47,502 bases of DNA from the NCBI RefSeq assembly GCF_000331005.1, contig NZ_AEJB01000013.1:1-47502 (forward strand), read 5' to 3'. Numbering within the stretch: position 1 is the first letter of the stretch; each line of letters starts with the position of its first letter. Source of the DNA: Streptomyces turgidiscabies Car8 (GTDB lineage Bacteria > Actinomycetota > Actinomycetes > Streptomycetales > Streptomycetaceae). A model generated the notes under the pieces. That model saw only the letters and a list, made by a program, of their open reading frames with translations, had not been told where the DNA came from and ran no database searches. Shown piece after piece: positions 26,288-33,789 of the stretch. A program made the position numbers and the translations under genes.

Positions 26288-26347
26288 CCAGGAGCACCTG
26301 CCCCTGACCGCCGCAGACCAGGTGGGTCCCAGGAACACTGACGTGGC

Positions 26348-26758
26348 CTACAGCCCCGCCGCCCCCAACACCGTCCGCAACCACCCCGCCTCCACGAACG
26401 GCGTCGTCACCGTCGGCTCGCTGTACCAGCGCAGCGGCCACGTGTTGCCGTCCAGGGCCGGGATCCCGATGTACGTCACGGTGCGTGATCCCTTCTCGCC
26501 GAACCGCTGTACGCCCAGGGGCCAGTTGTGCTTCCGTACCTCCCCGGGTGCGAGCAGGAAGTACATCCAGCGGAACCCGGTCACCTCGCAGACGACGGGC
26601 CCCGCGTCCCCGTCGGCCGCCTCGATGAGGTCGGCGGCGACCTGTTCCCCGCGTACGCCCTGGACACGGATCGTGTCGAAGTGGACGCCGGACAGGCGGA
26701 GATGGTGGCCGGCGAGGGGGACCCAGGCGGGGCGGTGGTGGGGGATCGCGTTCGTCAT
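26348..26758 (-). CDS. Conserved hypothetical protein of the regulatory islet (copy 2)
   Basis: 136 aa, paralogue of the protein encoded at 11009-11461. Shared blocks are WVPLAGHHLRLSGVHFDTIR, GPVVCEVTGFRWMYFLLAPG and IGIPALDGNTWPLRWYSEPT. It lacks the acidic N-terminal extension of copy 1. It is divergent from the XRE/DUF397 pair, again like copy 1. The start is ATG 26758; GTG 26764 in frame is also possible, and both overlap the CACACG palindrome region. No known domain is recognised. Confidence 0.8.
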   Translation of the reverse strand: MTNAIPHHRPAWVPLAGHHLRLSGVHFDTIRVQGVRGEQVAADLIEAADGDAGPVVCEVTGFRWMYFLLAPGEVRKHNWPLGVQRFGEKGSRTVTYIGIPALDGNTWPLRWYSEPTVTTPFVEAGWLRTVLGAAGL

Positions 26759-26761
26759 GGT

Positions 26762-26777
26762 CACACGGTGACGTGTG
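26762..26777. promoter_or_regulatory. CACACG-GTGA-CGTGTG inverted repeat
   Basis: Perfect 6-bp arms around a 4-bp centre, directly at the start of the copy 2 hypothetical gene and within the divergent promoter region shared with the XRE regulator. It is a candidate operator for either gene. Confidence 0.5.
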
Positions 26778-26804
26778 CCGGGCTACTCTCGGTAGCGACT
26801 GAGG

Positions 26805-26826
26805 TGATACACACCTGGGTGTATCA
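26805..26826. promoter_or_regulatory. TGATACAC-N6-GTGTATCA palindrome, probable XRE operator
   Basis: Perfect 8-bp arms with a 6-bp spacer, ending 3 bp before the GGAGG ribosome site of the XRE gene. Its position between the divergent genes and just before the regulator indicates autoregulation by the XRE protein (inference). Confidence 0.65.
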
Positions 26827-26842
26827 GTCGGAGGTGGCCGCT

Positions 26843-27673
26843 GTGTCAGTCCAGTACAACCCCAAGCCCAACCCCAACTCGCAGCCGTCGCCGGGCACCT
26901 GGCGGTACAGCGGCAACCAGTTGAAACGCTGGCGCACGAAGGCGAACATCACCCGCGAGGAACTGGGCGCCGCCGCCAACTACTCGCCGGACACCATCAA
27001 GTCCATGGAGCAGGGCGTACGCATGCCGACGCCCCGCGTGCTCGACGCGGCGGATGAACTGTGCCGCGCGGACGGTCTGCTGAGCGCGGCGAAGGAGTAC
27101 GTGAAGAGGGAGCCGTTCCCGGCTCGGGCCCAGGACTTCATGCAGTACGAGCAGCAGGCGATCAGTTTCTGGTCGTACGAGGTCGCCCTGATCCCAGGGC
27201 TGTTGCAGACCGAGGCGTACGCGCGCTCACTGATCGAGAACCGTTATCCGCCCCTGAATGAGGAGACAGTGGAGGAGCGAATCGCGGCACGCATGGAGCG
27301 GCAGGTCATCCTCACGGACCGGAAGCCACCGGTGGGCCTGAGCTTCGTTCTGTACGAGGCGGCGCTGCGCAGTTCGCAGGTGGACACCGAGCAGTTGCAC
27401 CGGCTGCTGGTGTCGGCTTCCCTGCGCAACGTCGTGTTGCAGGTGCTCCCCTTCGAGCGGGCCATCAGCGACTCGCTCATGGGGCCCATGGTGCTGCTGG
27501 AGACCCGCGAACACGAGCGACTCGCCTTCGCGGAGGGCCCGTTCGCCAGCGATCTGACGGCCGACCCGGAGGTTGTCAGTCGCGTGATGGAGCGGCTTAG
27601 CATGATCAGAGCGCAGGCTCTCAACCCCGCTGAGTCGGCCCGTTTTCTCGAACGGATGGTGGATCAGCCATGA
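26843..27673 (+). CDS. XRE/DUF5753 (WhiJ-type) regulator (islet copy 2)
   Basis: 276 aa, intact. N-terminal HTH: WRYSGNQLKRWRTKANITRE, ELGAAANYSPDTIKSMEQGV. The DUF5753 ligand/partner domain follows: FMQYEQQAISFWSYEVALIP, GLLQTEAYARSLIENRYPP, VLQVLPFERAI and the C-terminal RAQALNPAESARFLERM. The GTG start has GGAGG 8 bases upstream. It overlaps the DUF397 gene by 4 bp. In S. coelicolor this family includes WhiJ, which affects the start of sporulation; a developmental role here is only an analogy. Confidence 0.92.
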   Translation: MSVQYNPKPNPNSQPSPGTWRYSGNQLKRWRTKANITREELGAAANYSPDTIKSMEQGVRMPTPRVLDAADELCRADGLLSAAKEYVKREPFPARAQDFMQYEQQAISFWSYEVALIPGLLQTEAYARSLIENRYPPLNEETVEERIAARMERQVILTDRKPPVGLSFVLYEAALRSSQVDTEQLHRLLVSASLRNVVLQVLPFERAISDSLMGPMVLLETREHERLAFAEGPFASDLTADPEVVSRVMERLSMIRAQALNPAESARFLERMVDQP

Positions 27674-27921
27674 CCGAGCAGTTGCAGTGGTTCAAGTCGA
27701 GCTACAGCGACAACGAGGGTGGCAACTGCGTCGAAGTCGCGTTGGCGTGGTTCAAGTCGAGCTACAGCGACTCCGAAGGCGGCGCCTGCGTCGAAGTCGC
27801 GCTCCCCGCCACCCGAACGACCGTCCACATCCGCGACTCCAAGATCCCCGCGGGCCGCGAACTGCACATCACCGCCTCCGCCTGGACGGCGTTCATCTCC
27901 GCAGCTCAGCCCGGAGCTTGA
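27670..27921 (+). CDS. DUF397 protein with duplicated N-terminal motif (islet copy 2)
   Basis: 83 aa. As in copy 1, the DUF397 motif occurs twice: WFKSSYSDNEGGNCVEVA and WFKSSYSDSEGGACVEVA, followed by one VHIRDSKIPAGRELHIT and WTAFI end. The two units are also nearly identical in DNA (GTTCAAGTCGAGCTACAGCG in both). ATG overlaps the XRE stop as ATGA. It is expected to act with the XRE regulator, probably by direct contact. Confidence 0.92.
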   Translation: MTEQLQWFKSSYSDNEGGNCVEVALAWFKSSYSDSEGGACVEVALPATRTTVHIRDSKIPAGRELHITASAWTAFISAAQPGA

Positions 27922-28114
27922 GCCTCGGGCTTCGAGCTCTTCATCTTGGTTTGGGTTGGTTTGGTTTTGTGTTCTGGGATGGTTGAAATCCAACCCAACC
28001 AACCAATTCTGTAAGCGAGTTGAGACGGCGTAACCCGAATGAGTGACGTTCCGTGATCGGCTTGCGTCGGAGCGTGAAGGCGCCCTAGGTTCGCGGCAAA
28101 CAGGCAAATAGATC
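27922..28114. other. AT-richer intergenic stretch after DUF397
   Basis: From about 27945 to 28015 the sequence is unusually T-rich on this strand for such a GC-rich genome, with GGTTTGGGTTGG repeats. No gene is seen. The arms described separately could form a large stem that ends the XRE/DUF397 transcript. Confidence 0.5.
27946..28006 (+). terminator. Long G/T-C/A inverted repeat, possible terminator
   Basis: TTGGTTTGGGTTGG (27946-27959) and CCAACCCAACCAACC (from 27990) are complementary over about 11 of the bases next to the loop, with one mismatch. The loop is about 30 bases. It follows the DUF397 stop by 24 bp. Confidence 0.4.
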
Positions 28115-28151
28115 GGCCCCGGCCGGTGTCGCAAACACCAGTGCCAGGGCC
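28115..28151 (+). promoter_or_regulatory. Structured leader upstream of the winged-HTH gene (copy 2)
   Basis: Three stacked helices are possible: GGCCC with GGGCC, GGC with GCC, and GGTGT with ACACC around a CGCAA loop. It ends 28 bases before ATG 28180. The GGTG...CAA...CACC core inside GC-rich outer arms also occurs before the homologous gene at 11546-11572. Confidence 0.55.
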
Positions 28152-28179
28152 TAGACCTACCGATCGAACGGAACCTTCG

Positions 28180-29235
28180 ATGGTGGCTTACGCCAACCCT
28201 AGTCCTGCCCTGCCGTCCCCGTCCCACCCCATGGCCAATACGGGTTATGGAAAACGCGCGACGGGTGACGAAGAACCGCACGCCGACCCGGAGTTCGCGC
28301 ATCTGTGCCCTCGCGACCGCGAGATCGCCCTCTTCGTCGACCATCTCGAAGACGGTCACGCCATGGGCTACAAGGTGATCGCCGCAGAGCACTCGCGCTA
28401 TGGCCAGCAGGCCGTACGCGTCTCGATGGGCCGCATCACCGCCGCCGGTCACCTGCGCTGGATCAAGGAACACATCACCGCCGAGGACAACTCGATGCGG
28501 TGGGTGACGCGCACGTACTGGTCGCGTACCCGCAGGTCGGCCGAGTGGTGGGCGGAGTTCGTACGGGAGCGCCGAGGCAGGGACGTGACCCGCCGCTATC
28601 AGTCGGGCCTGGCCCGTGTCGAGGAACCCGAGGTGCCCCAGGTGCCCCAAGTGCCCGAGGAGCCTGCCGAGTCCGGGGCGACCGAGGTGGACGGCGAGTC
28701 GGGACACGAACCGGACGAGCAGCCCGCCGAGCAGCCCAGTGTGGCCTACCAGGTACTCGCCGATCTCCGTACCGCCGACGCACGTCTGCCCCTGTCCGAC
28801 GGCGACTGCCGTGCCCTCGAATCTCTCGCCGCGGAGTGGCTGTCCCGTGGTGCGAGTACCGACGACATCACCCGAGCCCTGACCGACGGCCTCCCGGCCG
28901 ACGTCACCAACCCGGGCGGACTCGCCCGTAAACGACTGGAGAACAAGATGCCGCCGAAGAAGTCGACGCAGGGACCGCAGGCCGCCCGCCGCGCCCGGGT
29001 GACCCGCGTGATCGCTGCCTGCGGCCTGTGTGACGCGGACGAGCGCACCGCGAAGATCGTCAGCGGACTGTGCCCCGAATGTCTGGCGATGTGCGAACCG
29101 GACGGCCCGGTGGCCGCGCCCGTCCCGGAGACGTTCCTCCCCGGCCCGCGCGTCGGCGGCCTGCCGGGTGCCGACGAGGTCGTGGACGTCACCGACCGCG
29201 TCGCCGCGCTGCGCCGCGCGGCGGGGCTGCGGTGA
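28180..29235 (+). CDS. Winged helix-turn-helix protein with C-terminal zinc ribbon (islet copy 2)
   Basis: 351 aa. The winged HTH (about 45-125) reads CPRDREIALFVDHLEDGHAM, GYKVIAAEHSRYGQQAVRVS and GRITAAGHLRWIKEHI. A Glu/Pro/Val-rich linker (VPQVPQVPEEP) follows. The domain shared with the 302-aa protein at 11621 spans about 205-265 (RLPLSDGDCRALESLAAEWL, GASTDDITRALTDGLP). Unlike that protein it adds CGLCDADERTAKIVSGLCPEC, a CxxC...CxxC zinc ribbon. The start is uncertain because the ribosome site (GGAACC) is weak. DNA binding is likely; the biological role is unknown. Confidence 0.75.
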   Translation: MVAYANPSPALPSPSHPMANTGYGKRATGDEEPHADPEFAHLCPRDREIALFVDHLEDGHAMGYKVIAAEHSRYGQQAVRVSMGRITAAGHLRWIKEHITAEDNSMRWVTRTYWSRTRRSAEWWAEFVRERRGRDVTRRYQSGLARVEEPEVPQVPQVPEEPAESGATEVDGESGHEPDEQPAEQPSVAYQVLADLRTADARLPLSDGDCRALESLAAEWLSRGASTDDITRALTDGLPADVTNPGGLARKRLENKMPPKKSTQGPQAARRARVTRVIAACGLCDADERTAKIVSGLCPECLAMCEPDGPVAAPVPETFLPGPRVGGLPGADEVVDVTDRVAALRRAAGLR

Positions 29236-29285
29236 GTGTGCAGGACGTGCCGGTCAGGGCACCATGGAGTCGAGGAGGCGACGCC

Positions 29286-29864
29286 ATGATCCCAGGGACC
29301 GAGCACCCGCCGCAGATGACCGCCGAGGAGTTCGAGCAACTGGAACGCCATGCCCCGGAGACCGTGCGGCTGGAGTTCGTCAAGGGGAAGGTCCAGGTCA
29401 AGCCCGTGCCTGACGGCAACCACAGCGAGATTTACATGTGGCTTCTGGAGAGGTGCATGCAGTCGCGTCCTGATCTCCGTCTATACCCCGAGCGGGGCCT
29501 GAAGACCGAGGCATACCGCAAGGGGCGGGCCCGCGCGGACGCGATCCTCGTCCCCAGGGGCAGTCTCAAGGGGCGTGGCGAGTGGTCGAACGGGGAGGAC
29601 GTTCTGATGGCCGTGGAAATCACGTCGTTCGACTCCGACACCCACCAGCGCGACCGGGTCGACAAGCCCGACGGCTACGCGGCCGCAGGCATTCCCGTCT
29701 ACCTCCTCGTCGACCGGGACGACGGTTCGGTCGTCGTGTTCAACCAGCCCGAGAACGGCCGCTATCGCCACGAGGAGAAGCTGCCCTTCGGCGCCACCGT
29801 CAAGCTCCCCGACCCCGTAAACCTCACCCTCGACACCGAGCCCCTCAAGGAGTTCGTGGACTGA
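29286..29864 (+). CDS. Uma2-family (DUF820) putative PD-(D/E)XK nuclease
   Basis: 192 aa. Uma2 proteins have a restriction-endonuclease-like fold. Here: PPQMTAEEFEQLERHAPETV, LEFVKGKVQVKPVPDGNH, the acidic metal-binding pair in RARADAILVPRG and VLMAVEITSFDSDTH, then DKPDGYAAAGIPVYLLVDRD. GAGGAGG precedes the ATG. It follows the winged-HTH gene by 50 bp on the same strand and could belong to the same transcript. Biological targets of this family are not established. Confidence 0.85.
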   Translation: MIPGTEHPPQMTAEEFEQLERHAPETVRLEFVKGKVQVKPVPDGNHSEIYMWLLERCMQSRPDLRLYPERGLKTEAYRKGRARADAILVPRGSLKGRGEWSNGEDVLMAVEITSFDSDTHQRDRVDKPDGYAAAGIPVYLLVDRDDGSVVVFNQPENGRYRHEEKLPFGATVKLPDPVNLTLDTEPLKEFVD

Positions 29865-29886
29865 CCCTGCCGTCCGGGCCTGGGCT

Positions 29887-30630
29887 TCACGAACCCCTGG
29901 TCATCCCCCAAACGCCCTTCCCCAGCGTCGTCACCCCGCCCCCCAGCGCCAGCAGCAGGACCAGCAGGCGGGCCCGGGGTTCCGGGATGCGGCCGGCGAG
30001 GGTGCTGCCGAGCAGGGCGCCCGTCACCATGGCCGCTGCCGAGGACGCCCACAGGGGAGGGGACAGGTGGGGGAGGCCGTTCGACGCGATCGAGACGGCG
30101 TTCACGAGGACGCCGTAGAACATGGCGTTCGGTACGAACTCCCGTACCGTCCAGCCCGCGTTGACCGCGTAGAGGGAAACCGGGGGACCGCCCACGCCCG
30201 CCGCCGAGTTCATGAAGCCGCCCGCCGCGCCCGCGACCACCGCACCGGCTCTGCCGCGCAGGGCGGGTACCCGGGTGCCACGCAGGACCAGCAGCACGGC
30301 CGTCGTCACCAGGGCGCCCATCGTCGCGAGCAGCGCGGGTTCGGGCAGGCGGCGGGCCAGCCAGGTGCCCGCCGGTACCGTGCACGCCGCCGCGGCGCAC
30401 AACGGGACCATCGCCGTCAGGCGGACGTGTCGCCAGCCGTCCGCCAGGCCCACCAGACAGATCGCCCCGGCCGCGCAGTTGGCCAGGACCACACCCTCGG
30501 TGGGGCCCAGAAGCAGGATCAGGACGGGGACCGAGACCAGAGCGAAGCCCATTCCTGTCAGCCACTGCACGCAGGAGCCGAGCGCGACGGTTCCCGTAAG
30601 GATCAAGCTCGTTGTCAACTCCGTTGCCAT
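29887..30630 (-). CDS. TauE/SafE-family membrane permease
   Basis: 247 aa, nearly all hydrophobic, about seven to eight membrane segments. The N-terminal repeat starts LGSCVQWLTGMGFALVSVPV and the second half repeats the family pattern in GAAGGFMNSAAGVGGPPVSL. These proteins (formerly DUF81) are predicted exporters of sulfite or sulfonates, but the substrate cannot be read from sequence. It starts 10 bp after the lipoprotein gene on the same strand and probably shares its transcript. Confidence 0.9.
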   Translation of the reverse strand: MATELTTSLILTGTVALGSCVQWLTGMGFALVSVPVLILLLGPTEGVVLANCAAGAICLVGLADGWRHVRLTAMVPLCAAAACTVPAGTWLARRLPEPALLATMGALVTTAVLLVLRGTRVPALRGRAGAVVAGAAGGFMNSAAGVGGPPVSLYAVNAGWTVREFVPNAMFYGVLVNAVSIASNGLPHLSPPLWASSAAAMVTGALLGSTLAGRIPEPRARLLVLLLALGGGVTTLGKGVWGMTRGS

Positions 30631-30639
30631 CGGCGGAGG

Positions 30640-31632
30640 TTACTGCGAGTCCACGATGCGGTACTCGATTGCCGTCACCGACGGCTTGCCCGTCTTCGGG
30701 AGGGTCGCCAGGGCCATGCCCTGGTAGGTGTTCACCACGGTGTCGCGGTCGCGGATGTTGAAGACCGACTCCACCTCGGTCGGGGTGATGTCGTAGTTCT
30801 CGCGGTACGACGCCTTCAGCCCGTACTGGGATGCGTGCGCGGTCGGCAGGGCTGCCAGGACGCCGCCGTCCTTGAGGCGCAGGGCGTAGACCGTGTCGAA
30901 CTCGGTGGGCGTGGTGACGTACGCCGTGGTCGCGAACTTCGCGTTCTTGCCGCTGTCGCGCTTCGCGTAGGTCTCGATCGCGTCCTTCGCGGCCTCGGTG
31001 GTGTGCGAGATGCCCGCCCCGGCCTTCGTGCCGCCGGTCGCGTACAGGTCCTCGAACGCCGCCGAGATCTGGTTCGGGGCGAGCGTGCCGACGCGAGTGG
31101 TGGCGTCGACGGCGGTGGCGAGGCCGGAGTCGTCGGTGGCGATCGCCGGGAGCGGGACCTCCGAGTAGACGGCCGACATCATCTTCCAGTCGTCGTACTC
31201 CTTGCCGAAGACCAGCAGCGCCTCGCTCTTGGAGTCACTGGCCTTGGTCGTCACCGCGAACCAGTCCTTGCCCGCCGGGATCCAGTACTTCATCCCGGTG
31301 TAGTGGAAGGGCTTGCGGTATTCGGCCTGTTCCTTCTTCGACCTGGTCTCGAAGAGGCGGTAGTCGGCCTTGCTCTGCTCGTACAGCTGCCCGCCCTCGA
31401 CGGTGCCCAACAGGGCTGAGTCCTGCTGGGCGTTGGCCTTGTTGTTGACCGACTCGTAGGTGCCGAGGATCTTCGCCGCCTGCGCCTCGGTGACGGCACC
31501 CTTCGCCGCGGGGCTCGCGGCGGCGCCGTCGGCACTGTCCTTCGAGCCGGCGCCGCATCCGGTGAGAGCCAGTGCGGCGGCCACCACCGTCGTCGTCGCG
31601 CCGAGGGTGAACAGCTTCTGCCGGGAGGTCAT
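30640..31632 (-). CDS. Lipoprotein of unknown function
   Basis: 330 aa. A lipobox, ALALTGCGAGSKD, follows a short signal peptide, so Cys25 is likely lipidated and the protein is anchored on the outer face of the membrane. The mature part is alpha/beta, with AVTEAQAAKILGTYESVNNK, YRKPFHYTGMKYWIPAGKDW and YDDWKMMSAVYSEVPLPAIA. ATG 31632 is chosen because it begins the signal peptide and has GGAGAAG upstream. I do not recognise a domain. Confidence 0.82.
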   Translation of the reverse strand: MTSRQKLFTLGATTTVVAAALALTGCGAGSKDSADGAAASPAAKGAVTEAQAAKILGTYESVNNKANAQQDSALLGTVEGGQLYEQSKADYRLFETRSKKEQAEYRKPFHYTGMKYWIPAGKDWFAVTTKASDSKSEALLVFGKEYDDWKMMSAVYSEVPLPAIATDDSGLATAVDATTRVGTLAPNQISAAFEDLYATGGTKAGAGISHTTEAAKDAIETYAKRDSGKNAKFATTAYVTTPTEFDTVYALRLKDGGVLAALPTAHASQYGLKASYRENYDITPTEVESVFNIRDRDTVVNTYQGMALATLPKTGKPSVTAIEYRIVDSQ

Positions 31633-31916
31633 ACGGGGGCTTCTCCTCAGGGAGGGGCGGGAGTCGGGGCGGCCTGTGGGGTCGGGCTCACCGTACTGGG
31701 GTGAGTGTGAGGGTCCTGGGCGGGATCGGCGGACCGATGGTGTAACCCGTCCGCTCCGGAACGTCACCGCTCGTCGCGCTACGTGAATTGGAATCGTCCT
31801 TCCCGGCCCCTGTACGTCCCTTGCACGGGCGCTAACCAGCGGAAAGCGAAGCTGGAGTCACTTCCACCGCAGGAGATACGGAGGAAGCAACCACCCCCAC
31901 CCGTACAGGAGTTGCG

Positions 31917-32414
31917 ATGACCCGCAAGACCCGCATACGCGCCGCCCTCGTCACCGCCACCGCCCTTGTCACCGCAGCAACGGTCACGGTCGGGGTCAGT
32001 GCGGCGGGTGCCGAGCAGTCGAAGAAGCCCACCAAGAAGCAGATCGCCGCCCTCTTCGACGGCTGGAACAAGACCCTCCAGACCGGCGACTCGAAGAAGG
32101 TCACCGCGCGGTACGCGAAGGACGCGGTGCTCCTGCCGACCGTCTCCAACAAGATCCGGACCAACCCCGCCGAGATCACCGACTACTTCGACCACTTCCT
32201 GGAGAACAAGCCGGTCGGCAAGAAGATCAAGTCCTACATCAACATCCTCGACGACAACTCCGCGATCGACGCCGGCTCGTACTACTTCATCCTCACCGAC
32301 CCGAAGACCGGCGAGAAGAAGAGGGTCGACGCCCGCTACACGTACGAGTACGAGAAGCGTGGCGGCCAGTGGCTGATCGTCAACCACCACTCGTCGATGA
32401 TGCCCGAGGGCTGA
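31917..32414 (+). CDS. Secreted SnoaL-like (SgcJ/EcaC family) protein
   Basis: 165 aa. The signal peptide ends near residue 32 (VTAATVTVGVSAAGA). The mature part is an NTF2-like alpha+beta barrel: KKQIAALFDGWNKTLQTGDS, VTARYAKDAVLLPTVSNKIR, EITDYFDHFLENKPVG, then RYTYEYEKRGGQWLIVNHHS. Proteins of this group (DUF4440/CaMKII-association-like) act as small binding proteins or enzymes; no catalytic residue can be named. Lys-rich composition fits a wall-associated location. Confidence 0.88.
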   Translation: MTRKTRIRAALVTATALVTAATVTVGVSAAGAEQSKKPTKKQIAALFDGWNKTLQTGDSKKVTARYAKDAVLLPTVSNKIRTNPAEITDYFDHFLENKPVGKKIKSYINILDDNSAIDAGSYYFILTDPKTGEKKRVDARYTYEYEKRGGQWLIVNHHSSMMPEG

Positions 32415-32433
32415 TCAGGCCCGGTCAGCCTGA

Positions 32434-33789
32434 TCAGCCGGCGCTCTTCTGAGCCGCCGCGCGCAGGCTGAGCACCACGCTCAACCCGCCCCCGGGCGCG
32501 TCCGCCAGGGCAACCGTCCCGCCGTCGTCCGTCACCAGTTGCTTGACGACGGCGAGGCCGAGGCCCGAGCCGGAGCGCCCGGTGAGGCCCTGGCCGCGCC
32601 AGAAGCGGTCGAAGGCACGGGACTTCTCGGCGTCCGACATACCGGGACCCCCGTCCGACACGGTCAACTCCAGCCAGTCGCCCCGAGGTTCGGCCCGTAC
32701 GGTGATCGCCCCGCCGTCCGGTGAGACCTCCAGGGCGTTCGACAGAACGTTGTCCAGTACCTGGTCCAGATGACCGGGGCTGGCCAGCACAAGCAGCCGG
32801 CCGTCGGCACTCCCCCGGAGCGTGATGGTGACTCCGCGCTCGTCGGCGGCCGGCCTCCACACCGACAGGCGTTCGTTCACGATGTCCCTGAGGGACAGCG
32901 GCTCGGCCGCCGTGACCTTCGCCTCGGCCCGGGCCAGCACCAGCAGCCCGTTGACCAGCCGGCTCATCCGTACGACCTCGGCGGTCGCCTGCTCCACGTC
33001 CTCCCGGACGAACTCGTCGTCGGTGCCGTCCGCGATGTTGTCCAGCGACAGACGCAACGCCGTGAGCGGGGTACGGAGTTGGTGCGAGGCGTCCGCCACG
33101 AAGATGCGCTGCGAGGCGACCAGCGTGTCCAGGCGTTCCGCACCCTGGTTGAGGGTGCGGGCCAGCGTCTGGGTCTCCGGCGGGCCCGTCACCTGCGAGC
33201 GCGCGGTGAGGTCGCCGTCGCTGAACTTGCTTGCCATACCGTTGAGTTCACGGAGGGGAGCGGTGATGCGGCGGGCGGCGTACGCGCCGATCGCGGCGGC
33301 GGCGGCCAGCACGAGCACGGCGAGTCCCGCCCGGAAACCCCAGATGTTCCACAGCCGCTTCGTCATGTCCGACGTCGAGTACACGATCCGCACGGCCGAC
33401 TGACCCTGCGCGGGGACGGTGATCGTGAGCTGCTTGCCCCAGATGAAGTCGGAACCCCAGTCGGTGGTGGGCTCGTTCCGTTCCACGGCCCGGGTGAGCG
33501 CGGCGTTTGCGGCCGGCTTCGGCAGGTCCGGAGCGCAGTCGTGGAGGGGGGTGACCTGGACCTCGCCGGGCGTCGACTCGCCGTACGCCCTGGCCACCTC
33601 GGTCAGGGCCTCGCACGAGATGTTGTCCCCGTTGCCCAGCAGCAGTGCCATGGTGTTGGCCTCGCGCAACACGGACTGCCTTGTGTCGTCCCGCAGTTGG
33701 GCCGTGAGCGTGAACGCCACCGGCACCGTGAACAGCAGGATGGCGACGGCGACGAGCAGGATGTAACTCCGGATGAGCTGGCGGTTCAC
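32434..33789 (-). CDS. Sensor histidine kinase
   Basis: 451 aa. Two membrane segments (about 7-30 and 151-172) flank an extracytoplasmic sensor of about 120 residues with two Cys (NISCEAL, LHDCAPD). A HAMP region follows (ARRITAPLRELNGMASKFSD). The phosphorylated His236 is in DASHQLRTPLTALRLSLDNI; the ATP-binding domain has LDQVLDNVLSNALEVSP (N box), VSDGGPGMSDAEKSRAFDRF and GSGLGLAVVKQLV. It is coupled to the response regulator by an ATGA overlap. Confidence 0.95.
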   Translation of the reverse strand: MNRQLIRSYILLVAVAILLFTVPVAFTLTAQLRDDTRQSVLREANTMALLLGNGDNISCEALTEVARAYGESTPGEVQVTPLHDCAPDLPKPAANAALTRAVERNEPTTDWGSDFIWGKQLTITVPAQGQSAVRIVYSTSDMTKRLWNIWGFRAGLAVLVLAAAAAIGAYAARRITAPLRELNGMASKFSDGDLTARSQVTGPPETQTLARTLNQGAERLDTLVASQRIFVADASHQLRTPLTALRLSLDNIADGTDDEFVREDVEQATAEVVRMSRLVNGLLVLARAEAKVTAAEPLSLRDIVNERLSVWRPAADERGVTITLRGSADGRLLVLASPGHLDQVLDNVLSNALEVSPDGGAITVRAEPRGDWLELTVSDGGPGMSDAEKSRAFDRFWRGQGLTGRSGSGLGLAVVKQLVTDDGGTVALADAPGGGLSVVLSLRAAAQKSAG

